Part shown: in pieces, positions 1-13,161 of the stretch
Position numbering within the stretch: position 1 is the stretch's first letter
Layout: each line of letters starts with the position of its first letter
Source of the DNA: Cannabis sativa
Taxonomy: Eukaryota > Streptophyta > Magnoliopsida > Rosales > Cannabaceae
Direction: 5' to 3'
NCBI RefSeq assembly: GCF_029168945.1
Contig: NC_083603.1
Coordinates: 930,001 to 994,000 of the forward strand
DNA: 64,000 bases
Notes under the pieces: model-generated
The model's input: the letters and a program-made list of their open reading frames with translations, nothing else
The model's database searches: none
Told to the model about the DNA's origin: nothing
Program-made: the position numbers and the translations under genes

Positions 1-3000
1 GTAAGAGTAAGGAAAAAACTTGTTAAAATTTCCCCTGAAAAGAAGAATATTTTCAATTAGGGGGCCATTTCAACAAATTTTAACCCAAAACCAATCTTCA
101 TATTCATTTCTTAGTAGTACAAATTGATTGTGACTAGTGGCAAAAAATATTCCGAGATTGGTCCGGCCACATTTCACAAAGGGGTACCACTATCAGAAAT
201 GTGAGATTTTCACTATTTCGATTAAAACGATCGTTAGTGCAAGAAAACTAATTTTTCTCTCAACGTGTCCAAGAGAAAAGTGATGCACAACGGTCTTGGC
301 TAGGCCCCCGTTAAATTTCATGATCTTTGGAGATGTGTAGGTTGAGATTTTAACAGATAACTAACGAGTGTAAGAGTAAGGAAAAAACTTGTTAAAATTT
401 CCCCTGAAAAGAAGAATATTTTCAATTAGGGGGCCATTTCAACAAATTTTAACCCAAAACCAATCTTCATATTCATTTCTTAGTAGTACAAATTGATTGT
501 GACTAGTGGCAAAAAATATTCCGAGATTGGTTCGGGCCACATTTCACAAAGGGGTACCACTATCAGAAATGTGAGATTTTCACTATTTCGATTAAAACGA
601 TCGTTAGTGCAAGAAAACTAATTTTTCTCTCAACGTGTCCAAGAGAAAAGTGATGCACAACGGTCTTGGCTAGGCCCCCGTGAAATTTCATGATCTTTGG
701 AGATGTGTAGGTTGAGATTTTACCAGATAACTAACGAGTGTAAGAGTAAGGAAAAAACTTGTTAAAATTTCCCCTGAAAAGAAGAATATTTTCAATTAGG
801 GGGCCATTTCAACAAATTTTAACCCAAAACCAATCTTCATATTCATTTCTTAGTAGTACAAATTGATTGTGACTAGTGGCAAAAAATATTCCGAGATTGG
901 TCCGGCCACATTTCACAAAGGGGTACCACTATCAGAAATGTGAGATTTTCACTATTTCGATTAAAACGATCGTTAGTGCAAGAAAACTAATTTTTCTCTC
1001 AATGTGTCCAAGAGAAAAGTGATGCACAACGGTCTTGGCTAGGCCCCCGTGAAATTTCATGATCTTTGGAGATGTGTAGGTTGAGATTTTAACAGATAAC
1101 TAACGAGTGTAAGAGTAAGGAAAAAACTTGTTAAAATTTCCCCTGAAAAGAAGAATATTTTCAATTAGGGGGCCATTTCAACAAATTTTAACCCAAAACC
1201 ATTCTTCATATTCATTTCTTAGTAGTACAAATTGATTGTGACTAGTGGCAAAAAATATTCCGAGATTGGTCCGGGACACATTTCACAAAGGGGTACCACT
1301 ATCAGAAATGTGAGATTTTCACTATTTCGATTAAAACGATCGTTAGTGCAAGAAAACTAATTTTTCTCTCAACGTGTCCAAGAGAAAAGTGATGCACAAC
1401 GGTCTTGGCTAGGCCCCCGTGAAATTTCATGATCTTTGGAGATGTGTAGGTTGAGATTTTAACAAATAACTAACGAGTGTAAGAGTAAGGAAAAAACTTG
1501 TTAAAATTTCCCCTGAAAAGAAGAATATTTTCAATTAGGGGGCCATTTCAACAAATTTTAACCCAAAACCAATCTTCATATTCATTTCTTAGTAGTACAA
1601 ATTCATTGTGACTAGTGGCAAAAAATATTCCGAGATTGGTCCGGGCCACATTTCACAAAGGGGTACCACTATCAGAAATGTGAGATTTTCACTATTTCGA
1701 TTAAAATGATTGTTAGTGCAAGAAAACTAATTTTTCTCTCAACGTGTCAAATAGAAAAGTGATGCACAACGGTCTAGGATAGGCCCCCGTGAAATTTCAT
1801 GATCTTTGGAGATGTGTAGGTCGAGATTTTAACAGATAACTAACGAGTGTAATAGTAAGGAAAAAACTTGTTAAAATTTCCCCTGAAAAGAAGAATATTT
1901 TCAATTAGGGGGCCATTTCAACAAATTTTAACCCAAAACCAATCTTCATATTCATTTCTTAGTAGTACAAATTGATTGTGACTAGTGGCAAAAAATATTC
2001 CGAGATTGGTCCGGGACACATTTCACAAAGGGGTACCACTATCAGAAATGTGAGATTTTCACTATTTCGATTAAAACGATCGTTAGTGCAAGAAAACTAA
2101 TTTTTCTATCAAAGTGTCCAAGAGAAAAGTGTTGCACAACGGTCTAGGATAGGCCCCAGTGAAATTTCATGATCTTTGGAGATGTGTAGGTCGAGATTTT
2201 AACAGATAACTAACGAGTGTAATAGTAAGGAAAAAACTTGTTAAATTTCCCCTGAAAAGAAGAATATTTTCAATTAGGGGGCCATTTCAACAAATTTTAA
2301 CCCAAAACCAATCTTCATATTCATTTCTTAGTATAACAAATTCATTTTGATTAGTGGCAACAAATATTCCGAGATTGGTCCGGGCCACATTTCACAAAGG
2401 GGTACCACTATCAGAAATGTGAGATTTTCACTATTTCGATTAAAACGATCGTTAGTGAAGGAAAACTAATTTTTCTCTCAAAGTGTCCAAGAGAAAAGTG
2501 ATGCACAACGGTCATGGCTAGGCCCCCGTGAAATTTCATGATCTTTGGAGATGTGTAGGTTGAGATTTTAACAGATAACTAACGAGTGTAATAGTAAGGA
2601 AAAAACTTGTTAAAATTTCTCCTGAAAAGAAGAATATTTTCAATTAGGGGGCCATTTCAACAAATTTTAACCCAAAACCAATCTTCATATTCATTTCTTA
2701 GTAGTACAAATTCATTGTGACTAGTGGCAAAAAATATTCCGAGATTGGTCCGGCCACATTTCACAAAGGGGTACCACTATCAGAAATGTGAGATTTTCAC
2801 TATTTCGATTAAAACGATCGTTAGTGCAAGAAAACTAATTTTTCTCTCAACGTGTCCAAGAGAAAAGTGATGCACAACGGTCTTGGCTAGCCCCCGTGAA
2901 ATTTCATGATCTTTGGAGATGTGTAGGTTGAGATTTTAACAGATAACTAACGAGTGTAAGAGTAAGGAAAAAACTTGTTAAAATTTCCCCTGAAAAAAAG

Positions 3001-6000
3001 AATATTTTCAATTAGGGGGCCATTTCAACAAATTTTAACCCAAAACCAATCTTCATATTCATTTCTTAGTAGTACAAATTCGTTGTGACTAGTGGCAAAA
3101 AATATTCCGAGATTGGTCCGGGCCACATTTCACAAAGGGGTACCACTATCAGAAATGAGATTTTCACTATTTCGATTAAAACGATCGTTAGTGCAAGAAA
3201 ACTAATTTTTCTCTCAATGTGTCCAAGAGAAAAGTGATGCACAACGGTCTTGGCTAGGCCCTCGTGAAATTTCATGATCTTTGGAGATGTGTAGGTAGAG
3301 ATTTTAACAGATAACTAACGAGTGTAAGAGTAAGGAAAAAACTTGTTAAAATTTCCCCTGAAAAGAAGAATATTTTCAATTAGGGGGCCATTTCAACAAA
3401 TTTTAACCCAAAACCAATCTTCATATTCATTTCTTAGTATTACAAATTCATTGTGATTAGTGGCAACAAATATTCCGAGATTGGTCCGGGCCACATTTCA
3501 CAAAGGGGTACCACTATCAGAAATGTGAGATTTTCACTATTTCGATTAAAACGATTGTTAGTGCAAGAAAACTAATTTTTCTCTCAACGTGTCCAAGAGA
3601 AAAGTGATGCACAACGGTCTTGGCTAGGCCCCCGTGAAATTTCATGATCTTTGGAGATGTGTAGGTTGAGATTTTAACAGATAACTAACGAGTGTAATAG
3701 TAAGGAAAAAACTTGTTAAAATTTCCCCTGAAAAGAAAAATATTTTCAATTAGGGGGCCATTTCAACAAATTTTAACCCAAAACCAATCTTCATATTCAT
3801 TTCATAGTAGTACAAATTCATTGTGACTAGTGGCAAAAAATATTCCGAGATTGGTTCGGGCCACATTTCACAAAGGGGTACCACTATCAGAAATGTGAGA
3901 TTTTCACTATTTCGATTAAAATGATTGTTAGTGCAAGAAAACTAATTTTTCTCTCAACGTGTCCAAGAGAAAAGTGATGCACAACGGTCTTGGCTAGGGC
4001 CCCGTGAAATTTCATGATCTTTGGAGATGTGTAGGTAGAGATTTTAACAGATAACTAACGAGTGTAAGAGTAAGGAAAAAACTTGTTAAAATTTCCCCTG
4101 AAAAGAAGAATATTTTCAATTAGGGGGCCATTTCAACAAATTTTAACCCAAAACCAATCTTCATATTCATTTCTTAGTAGTACAAATTCGTTGTGACTAG
4201 TGGCAAAAAATATTCCGAGATTGGTCCGGGCCACATTTCCCAAAGTTGTACCACTATCAGAAATGTGAGATTTTCACTATTTCGATTAAAATGATTGTTA
4301 GTGCAAGAAAACTAATTTTTCTCTCAATGTGTCCAAGAGAAAAGTGATGCACAACGGTCTTGGCTAGGCCCCGTGAAATTTTATGATCTTTGGAGATGTG
4401 TAGGTTGAGATTTTAACAGATAACTAACGAGTGTAAGAGTAAGGAAAAAACTTGTTAAAATTTCCCCTGAAAAGAAGAATATTTTCAATTAGGGGGCAAT
4501 TTCAACAAATTTTAACCCAAAACCAATTTTCATATTCATTTCTTAGTAGTACAAATTGATTGTGACTAGTGGCAGAAAATATTCCGAGATTTGTCCGGGA
4601 CACATTTCACAAAGGGGTACCACTATCAGAAATGTGAGATTTTCACTATTTCGATTAAAACGATCGTTAGTGCAAGAAAACTAATTTTTCTCTCAAGGTG
4701 TCCAAGAGAAAAGTGATGCACAACGGTCTTGGCTAGGCCCCCATGAAATTTCATGATCTTTGGAGATGTGTAGGTTGAGATTTTAACAAATAACTAACGA
4801 GTGTAATAGTAAGGAAAAAACTTGTTAAAATTTCCCCTGAAAAAAAAAATATTTTCAATTAGGGGGCCATTTCAACAAATTTTAACCCAAAACCAATCTT
4901 CATATTCATTTCATAGTAGTACAAATTGATTGTGACTAGTGGCAAAAAATATTCCGAGATTGGTTCGGGCCACATTTCACAAAGGGGTACCACTATCAGA
5001 AATGTGAGATTTTCACTATTTCGATTAAAATGATTGTTAGTGCAAGAAAACTAATTTTTCTCTCAACGTGTCCAAGAGAAAAGTGATGCACAACGGTCTT
5101 GGCTAGGGCCCCGTGAAATTTCATGATCTTTGGAGATGTGTAGGTAGAGATTTTAACAGATAACTAACGAGTGTAAGAGTAAGGAAAAAACTAGTTAAAA
5201 TTTCCCGTGAAAAGAAGAATATTTTCAATTAGGGGGCCATTTCAACAAATTTTAACCCAAAACCAATCTTCATATTCATTTCTTAGTATTACAAATTCAT
5301 TGTGACTAGTGGCAACAAATATTCCGAGATTGGTCTGGGCCACATTTCACAAAGGGGTACCACTATCAGAAATGTGAGATTTTCACTATTTCGATTAAAA
5401 TGATTGTTAGTGCAAGAAAACTAATTTTTCTCTCAACGTGTCAAATAGAAAAGTGATGCACAACGGTCTAGGATAGGCCCCCGTGAAATTTCATGATCTT
5501 TGGAGATGTGTAGGTTGAGATTTTAACAGATAACTAACGAGTGTAATAGTAAGGAAAAAACTTGTTAAAATTTCCCCTGAAAAGAAGAATATTTTCAATT
5601 AGGGGGCCATTTCAACAAATTTTAACCCAAAACCAATTTTCATATTCATTTCTTAGTAGTACAAATTGATTGTGACAAGTGGCAAAAAATATTCCGAGAT
5701 TGGTATGGGACACATTTCACAAAGGGGTACCACTATCAGAAATGTGAGATTTTCACTATTTCGATTAAAACGATCGTTAGTGCAAGAAAACTAATTTTTC
5801 TCTCAAAGTGTCCAAGAGAAAAGTGATGCACAACGGTCTTGGCTAGGCCCCCATGAAATTTCATGATCTTTGGAGATGTGTAGGTTAAGATTTTAACAGA
5901 TAACTAACGAGTGTAAGAGTAAGGGAAAAACTTGTTAAAATTTCCCCTGAAAAGAAGAATATTTTCAATTAGGGGGCCATTTCAACAAATTTTAACCCAA

Positions 6001-9000
6001 AACCAATCTTCATATTCATTTCTTAGTATTACAAATTCATTGTGACTAGTGGCAACAAATATTCCGAGATTGGTCCGGGCCACATTTCACAAAGGGGTAC
6101 CACTATCAGAAATGTGAGATTTTCACTATTTCGATTAAAACGATCGTTAGTGCAAGAAAACTAATTTTTCTCTCAAAGTGTCCAAGAGAAAAGTGATGCA
6201 CAATGGTCTTGGCTAGGCCCCCGTGAAATTTCATGATCTTTGGAGATGTGTAGGTCGAGATTTTAACAGATAACTAACGAGTGTAAGAGTAAGGAAAAAA
6301 CTTGTTAAAATTTCCCCTGAAAAGAAGAATATTTTCAATTAGGGGGCCATTTCAACAAATTTTAACCCAAAACCAATCTTCATATTCGTTTCTTAGTATT
6401 ACAAATTCATTGTGATTAGTGGCAACAAATATTCCGAGATTGGTCCGGGCCACATTTCACAAAGGGGTACCACTATCAGAAATGTGAGATTTTCACTATT
6501 TCGATTAAAACGATCGTTAGTGCAAGAAAACTAATTTTTCTCTCAAAGTGTCCAAGAGAAAAGTGATGCACAACGGTCTTGGCTAGGCCCCCGTGAAATT
6601 TCATGATCTTTGGAGATCTGTAGGTTGAGATTTTAACAGATTACTAACGAGTGTAAGAGTAAGGAAAAAACTTGTTAAAATTTCCCCTGAAAAGAAGAAT
6701 ATTTTCAATTAGGGGGCCATTTTAACAAATTTTAACCCAAAACCAATCTTCAAATTCATTTCTTAGTAGTACAAATTGATTGTGACTAGTGGCAAAATAT
6801 ATTCCGAGATTGGTCCGGGACACATTTCACAAAGGGGTACCACTATCAGAAATGTGAGATTTTCACTATTTCGATTAAAACGATCGTTAGTGCAAGAAAA
6901 CTAATTTTTCTCTCAACGTGTCCAAGAGAAAAGTGATGCACAACGGTCTTGGCTAGGCCCCCGTGAAATTTCATGATCTTTGGAGATGTGTAGGTCGACA
7001 TTTTAACAGATAACTAACGAGTGTAAGAGTAAGGAAAAAACTTGTTAAAATTTCCCGTGAAAAGAAGAATATTTTCAATTAGGGGGCCATTTCAACAAAT
7101 TTTAACCCAAAACCAATCTTCATATTCATTTCATAGTAGTACAAATTCGTTGTGACTAGTGGCAAAAAATATTCCGAGATTGGTTCGGGCCACATTTCAC
7201 AAAGGGGTACCACTATCAGAAATGAGATTTTCACTATTTCGATTAAAATGATTGTTAGTGCAAGAAAACTAATTTTTCTCTCAATGTGTCCAAGAGAAAA
7301 GTGATGCACAACAGTCTTGGCTAGGGCCTCGTGAAATTTCTTTATCTTTGGAGATGTGTAGGTAGAGATTTTAACAGATAACTAACGAGTGTAAGAGTAA
7401 GGAAAAAACTAGTTAAAATTTCCCGTGAAAAGAAGAATATTTTCAATTAGGGGGCCATTTCAACAAATTTTAACCCAAAACCAATCTTCATATTCATTTC
7501 TTAGTATTACAAATTCATTGTGACTAGTGGCAACAAATATTCCGAGATTGGTCCGGGCCACATTTCACATAGGGGTACCACTATCAGAAATGTGAGATTT
7601 TCACTATTTCGATTAAAATGATTGTTAGTGCAAGAAAACTAATTTTTCTCTCAACGTGTCAAATAGAAAAGTGATGCACAACGGTCTAGGATAGGCCCCC
7701 GTTAAATTTCATGATCTTTGGAGATGTGTAGGTTGAGATTTTAACAGATAACTAACGAGTGTAATAGTAAGGAAAAAACTTGTTAAAATTTCCCCTGAAA
7801 AGAAAAATATTTTCAATTAGGGGGCCATTTCAACAAATTTTAACCCAAAACCAATCTTCATATTCATTTCATAGTAGTACAAATTCATTGTGACTAGTGG
7901 CAAAAAATATTCCGAGATTGGTTCGGGCCACATTTCACAAAGGGGTACCACTATCAGAAATGTGAGATTTTCACTATTTCGATTAAAATGATTGTTAGTG
8001 CAAGAAAACTAATTTTTCTCTCAACGTGTCCAAGAGAAAAGTGATGCACAACAGACTTGGCTAGGGCCCCGTGAAATTTCATGATCTTTGGAGATGTGTA
8101 GGTAGAGATTTTAACAGATAACTAACGAGTGTAAGAGTAAGGAAAAAACTTGTTAAAATTTCCCCTGAAAAGAAGAATATTTTCAATTAGGGGGCCATTT
8201 CAACAAATTTTAACCCAAAACCAATCTTCATATTCATTTCTTAGTAGTACAAATTCGTTGTGACTAGTGGCAAAAAATATTCCGAGATTGGTCCGGGCCA
8301 CATTTCCCAAAGTGGTACCACTATCAGAAATGTGAGATTTTCACTATTTCGATTAAAATGATTGTTAGTGCAAGAAAACTAATTTTTCTCTCAATGTGTC
8401 AAATAGAAAAGTGATGCACAACGGTCTAGGATAGGCCCCCGTGAAATTTCATGATCTTTGGAGATGTGTAGGTTGAGATTTTAACAGATAACTAACGAGT
8501 GTAATAGTAAGGAAAAAACTTGTTAAAATTTCCCCTGAAAAGAAGAATATTTTCAATTAGGGGGCAATTTCAACAAATTTTAACCCAAAACCAATTTTCA
8601 TATTCATTTCTTAGTAGTACAAATTGATTGTGACTAGTGGCAGAAAATATTCCGAGATTTGTCCGGGACACATTTCACAAAGGGGTACCACTATCATAAA
8701 TGTGAGATTTTCACTATTTCGATTAAAACGATCGTTAGTGCAAGAAAACTAATTTTTCTCTCAAGGTGTCCAAGAGAAAAGTGAAGCACAACGGTCTTGG
8801 CTAGGCCCCCATGAAATTTCATGATCTTTGGAGATGTGTAGGTTGAGATTTTAACAAATAACTAACGAGTGTAATAGTAAGGAAAAAACTTGTTAAAATT
8901 TCCCCTGAAAAAAAAATATTTTCAATTAGGGGGCCATTTCAACAAATTTTAACCCAAAACCAATCTTCATATTCATTTCATAGTAGTACAAATTCAGTGT

Positions 9001-12000
9001 GACTAGTGGCAAAAAATATTCCGAGATTGGTTCGGGCCACATTTCACAAAGGGGTACCACTATCAGAAATGTGAGATTTTCACTATTTCGATTAAAATGA
9101 TTGTTAGTGCAAGAAAACTAATTTTTCTCTCAACGTGTCCAAGAGAAAAGTGATGCACAACAGTCTTGGCTAGGGCCCCGTGAAATTTCATGATCTTTGG
9201 AGATGTGTAGGTAGAGATTTTAACAGATAACTAACGAGTGTAAGAGTAAGGAAAAAACTAGTTAAAATTTCCCGTGAAAAGAAGAATATTTTCAATTAGG
9301 GGGCCATTTCAACAAATTTTAACCCAAAACCAATCTTCATATTCATTTCTTAGTATTACAAATTCATTGTGACTAGTGGCAACAAATATTCCGAGATTGG
9401 TCCGGGCCACATTTCACAAAGGGGTACCACTATCAGAAATGTGAGATTTTCACTATTTCGATTAAAATGATTGTTAGTGCAAGAAAACTAATTTTTCTCT
9501 CAACGTGTCAAATAGAAAAGTGATGCACAACGGTCTAGGATAGGCCCCCGTGAAATTTCATGATCTTTGGAGATGTGTAGGTTGAGATTTTAACAGATAA
9601 CTAACGAGTGTAATAGTAAGGAAAAAACTTGTTAAAATTTCCCCTGAAAAGAAGAATATTTTCAATTAGGGGGCCATTTCAACAAATTTTAACCCAAAAC
9701 CAATCTTCATATTCATTTCTTAGTAGTACAAATTCGTTGTGACTAGTGGCAAAAAATATTCCGAGATTGGTCCGGGCCACATTTCCCAAAGTTGTACCAC
9801 TATCAGAAATGTGAGATTTTCACTATTTCGATTAAAATGATTGTTAGTGCAAGAAAACTAATTTTTCTCTCAATGTGTCAAATAGAAAAGTGATGCACAA
9901 CGGTCTAGGATAGGCCCCCGTGAAATTTTATGATCTTTGGAGATGTGTAGGTTGAGATTTTAACAGATAACTAACGAGTGTAATAGTAAGGAAAAAACTT
10001 GTTAAAATTTCCCCTGAAAAGAAGAATATTTTCAATTAGGGGGCAATTTCAACAAATTTTAACCCAAAACCAATTTTCATATTCATTTCTTAGTAGTACA
10101 AATTGATTGTGACTAGTGGCAGAAAATATTCCGAGATTTGTCCGGGACACATTTCACAAAGGGGTACCACTATCATAAATGTGAGATTTTCACTATTTCG
10201 ATTAAAACGATCGTTAGTGCAAGAAAACTAATTTTTCTCTCAAGGTGTCCAAGAGAAAAGTGAAGCACAACGGTCTTGGCTAGGCCCCCATGAAATTTCA
10301 TGATCTTTGGAGATGTGTAGGTTGAGATTTTAACAAATAACTAACGAGTGTAATAGTAAGGAAAAAACTTGTTAAAATTTCCCCTGAAAAAAAAAATATT
10401 TTCAATTAGGGGGCCATTTCAACAAATTTTAACCCAAAACCAATCTTCATATTCATTTCATAGTAGTACAAATTCAGTGTGACTAGTGGCAAAAAATATT
10501 CCGAGATTGGTTCGGGCCACATTTCACAAAGGGGTACCACTATCAGAAATGTGAGATTTTCACTATTTCGATTAAAATGATTGTTAGTGCAAGAAAACTA
10601 ATTTTTCTCTCAACGTGTCCAAGAGAAAAGTGATGCACAACAGTCTTGGCTAGGGCCCCGTGAAATTTCATGATCTTTGGAGATGTGTAGGTAGAGATTT
10701 TAACAGATAACTAACGAGTGTAAGAGTAAGGAAAAAACTAGTTAAAATTTCCCGTGAAAAGAAGAATATTTTCAATTAGGGGGCCATTTCAACAAATTTT
10801 AACCCAAAACCAATCTTCATATTCATTTCTTAGTATTACAAATTCATTGTGACTAGTGGCAACAAATATTCCGAGATTGGTCTGGGCCACATTTCACAAA
10901 GGGGTACCACTATCAGAAATGTGAGATTTTCACTATTTCGATTAAAATGATTGTTAGTGCAAGAAAACTAATTTTTCTCTCAACGTGTCAAATAGAAAAG
11001 TGATGCACAACGGTCTAGGATAGGCCCCCGTGAAATTTCATGATCTTTGGAGATGTGTAGGTTGAGATTTTAACAGATAACTAACGAGTGTAATAGTAAG
11101 GAAAAAACTTGTTAAAATTTCCCCTGAAAAGAAGAATAGTTTCAATTAGGGGGCCATTTCAACAAATTTTAACCCAAAACCAATTTTCATATTCATTTCT
11201 TAGTAGTACAAATTGATTGTGACAAGTGGCAAAAAATATTCCGAGATTGGTATGGGACACATTTCGCAAAGGGGTACCACTATCAGAAATGTGAGATTTT
11301 CACTATTTCGATTAAAACGATCGTTAGTGCAAGAAAACTAATTTTTCTCTCAAAGTGTCCAAGAGAAAAGTGATGCACAACGGTCTTGGCTAGGCCCCCA
11401 TGAAATTTCATGATCTTTGGAGATGTGTAGGTTAAGATTTTAACAGATAACTAACGAGTGTAAGAGTAAGGGAAAAACTTGTTAAAATTTCCCCTGAAAA
11501 GAAGAATATTTTCAATTAGGGGGCCATTTCAACAAATTTTAACCCAAAACCAATCTTCATATTCATTTCATAGTAGTACAAATTCGTTGTGACTAGTGGC
11601 AAAAAATATTCCGAGATTGGTCCGGGCCACATTTCACAAAGGGGTACCACTATCAGAAATGTGAGATTTTCACTATTTCGATTAAAACGATCGTTAGTGC
11701 AAGAAAACTAATTTTTCTCTCAAAGTGTCCAAGAGAAAAGTGATGCACAACGGTCTTGGCTAGGCCCCCGTGAAATTTCATGATCTTTGGAGATGTGTAG
11801 GTCGAGATTTTAACAGATAACTAACGAGTGTAAGAGTAAGGGAAAAACTTGTTAAAATTTCCCCTGAAAAGAAGAATATTTTCAATTAGGGGGCCATTTC
11901 AACAAATTTTAACCCAAAACCAATCTTCATATTCATTTCTTAATATTACAAATTCATTGTGATTAGTGGCAACAAATATTCCGAGATTTGTCCGGGCCAC

Positions 12001-12056
12001 ATTTCACAAAGGGGTACCACTATCAGAAATGTGAGATTTTCACTATTTCGATTAAA
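1..12056. repeat. Satellite array, ~370-bp monomer, ~32.6 copies
   Basis: Head-to-tail tandem array. The phrase GTAAGAGTAAGG (or GTAATAGTAAGG) recurs at 1, 370, 740, 1109, 1479, 1849 and so on up to 11830, giving a period of 369-370 bp. Monomers differ by scattered substitutions and 1-3 bp indels. The array is cut by the left window edge and ends inside a monomer at about 12056. Small minus-strand ORFs in it recur only because the monomer recurs and are not genes. The period equals the length I remember for the Cannabis sativa subtelomeric satellite CS-1; the match is by length only and was not checked by sequence. Confidence 0.97.
8131..11089. repeat. Two copies of a four-monomer higher-order repeat
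   Basis: Monomers starting at 8131, 8501, 8871 and 9240 carry diagnostic variants in the same order as those at 9610, 9980, 10350 and 10720. Type A has ATTCGTTGTG and TTTCCCAAAG. Type B has GGGGGCAATTTC, GGCAGAAAAT and AAGGTGTCC. Type C has CATAGTAGT, CTAGGGCCCCG and GGTAGAG. Type D has ACTAGTTAAA, CCCGTGAAAA and GTGTCAAATAG. The copies are offset by 1479-1480 bp. The same A-B-C-D order occurs at 4064-5542, where it is followed by two monomer types that also follow D at 11090 and 11460. Confidence 0.88.
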
Positions 12057-12129
12057 CTAAATCTAATAAATTGGATTGTGACTAATGTAGTTCTTTTTAA
12101 AAAAAATTATTTAGACATATTTCAGGAGA

Positions 12130-13161
12130 GAACTCATCACTCCTGATGACACAATTAGCGACCAAACATGAAGCTCAAGCAAAAACATGAGCAAAACTGT
12201 TTGCAGACTGTTTAATAAATAAAATAGACACACCTTTGACATCATTCCACAAAGTCCTACAATCAGAAATCACACTTCCAAAATAAGAAACCATTGAAAA
12301 TGGACTACGAAGAGCTTGAACCACAGTAGGACAATCAGTTCTAATAGTCACATGATTCCATGCTTTTCTTTTTAGCCAGCTCAAAGCCTCCCTCACACCC
12401 ATAGCCTCTGCCATTTCTGATGCCACTTTACCTTGTTTGCGGCAAGTAATAGCCTCCAAAACATGACATGAAGCATCTCTTGCAACACACACAAAGCTAT
12501 ATGTATTAGCACTTGAGAAAAGAGTCGCGTCTACATTTATTTTGATCTCCCCTTCTGCTGGTTTCCTCCAAATCTCGACCCCATCTTCTGTTATCAAAAA
12601 TGCAGCAATCGACACATGAAATTTATCTTGACTCTTAGTTCATTGCTCTAGAGTGCCTTTAGCCAAGAGAGTCACAGAACCCAGATTGACACTTCTCTCT
12701 TTCCATACACAGTCGTTTCTCACTTTCTAAATTGCCCAACAAGTCATGAAAATTAATTTTCTTTGGTCCCCATCAAATAATCTAAAAGCAGACTCCAACC
12801 AACCCGAAAAGGACCCTACAACATCTGTAATGATACCAGCTGATGCAGAATTGTCTCACGATCACTTTGACAAAAAGGACAGTTAGAATCAACATTGACA
12901 TGTTTAAGCCAAAGTTGAACCTTAGTGGGGAGACAATTCAAGATAGTCCTCCACAGCAAATCCTTCACCTTTAGAGGCACTCTAAGATGCCACATTTTAC
13001 TCCAAAAATCAGACCCCGGCAGCTGCATATCACCTTCCTTTCCCTGTTGCAAATGTCTATAAACACTCTTAACTGAAAAATGCCTAGAGCTCTCAAAAGA
13101 CCAAAACCTTACATCTTCTATACGACTTGAACTTGAGGAAATGCTCAGAATGAGTTGAGTA
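12130..13161 (-). mobile_element. LINE (non-LTR retrotransposon) ORF2 3' remnant
   Basis: Reading the minus strand from about 13150, a zf-RVT-type segment (13052-12816) contains FWSKMWHLRVPLKVKDLLWR and a CPFC zinc-ligand pair. It is followed by a plant LINE RNase H domain (12615-12175) with INVDATLF near the start, a central ALSWLK helix, RTDCPTVVQAL and the terminal ANSFAHVFA. A frame break at about 12175 separates that end from a continuing VANCVIRSDEF-like tail. The reverse transcriptase and endonuclease are absent, so this is a dead fragment. It lies immediately beyond the end of the satellite array. Confidence 0.85.

Noticed and set aside
3066..7309. Minus-strand ORFs of 69-76 codons in the satellite array
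   Set aside because: They recur only because the monomer recurs, exist only where a 2-bp deletion opens the frame, and show no domain.
1..12056. CRISPR-like or gene-array interpretation of the regular repeats
   Set aside because: The whole 370-bp unit is repeated without spacers, and the context is plant nuclear DNA; it is a satellite.
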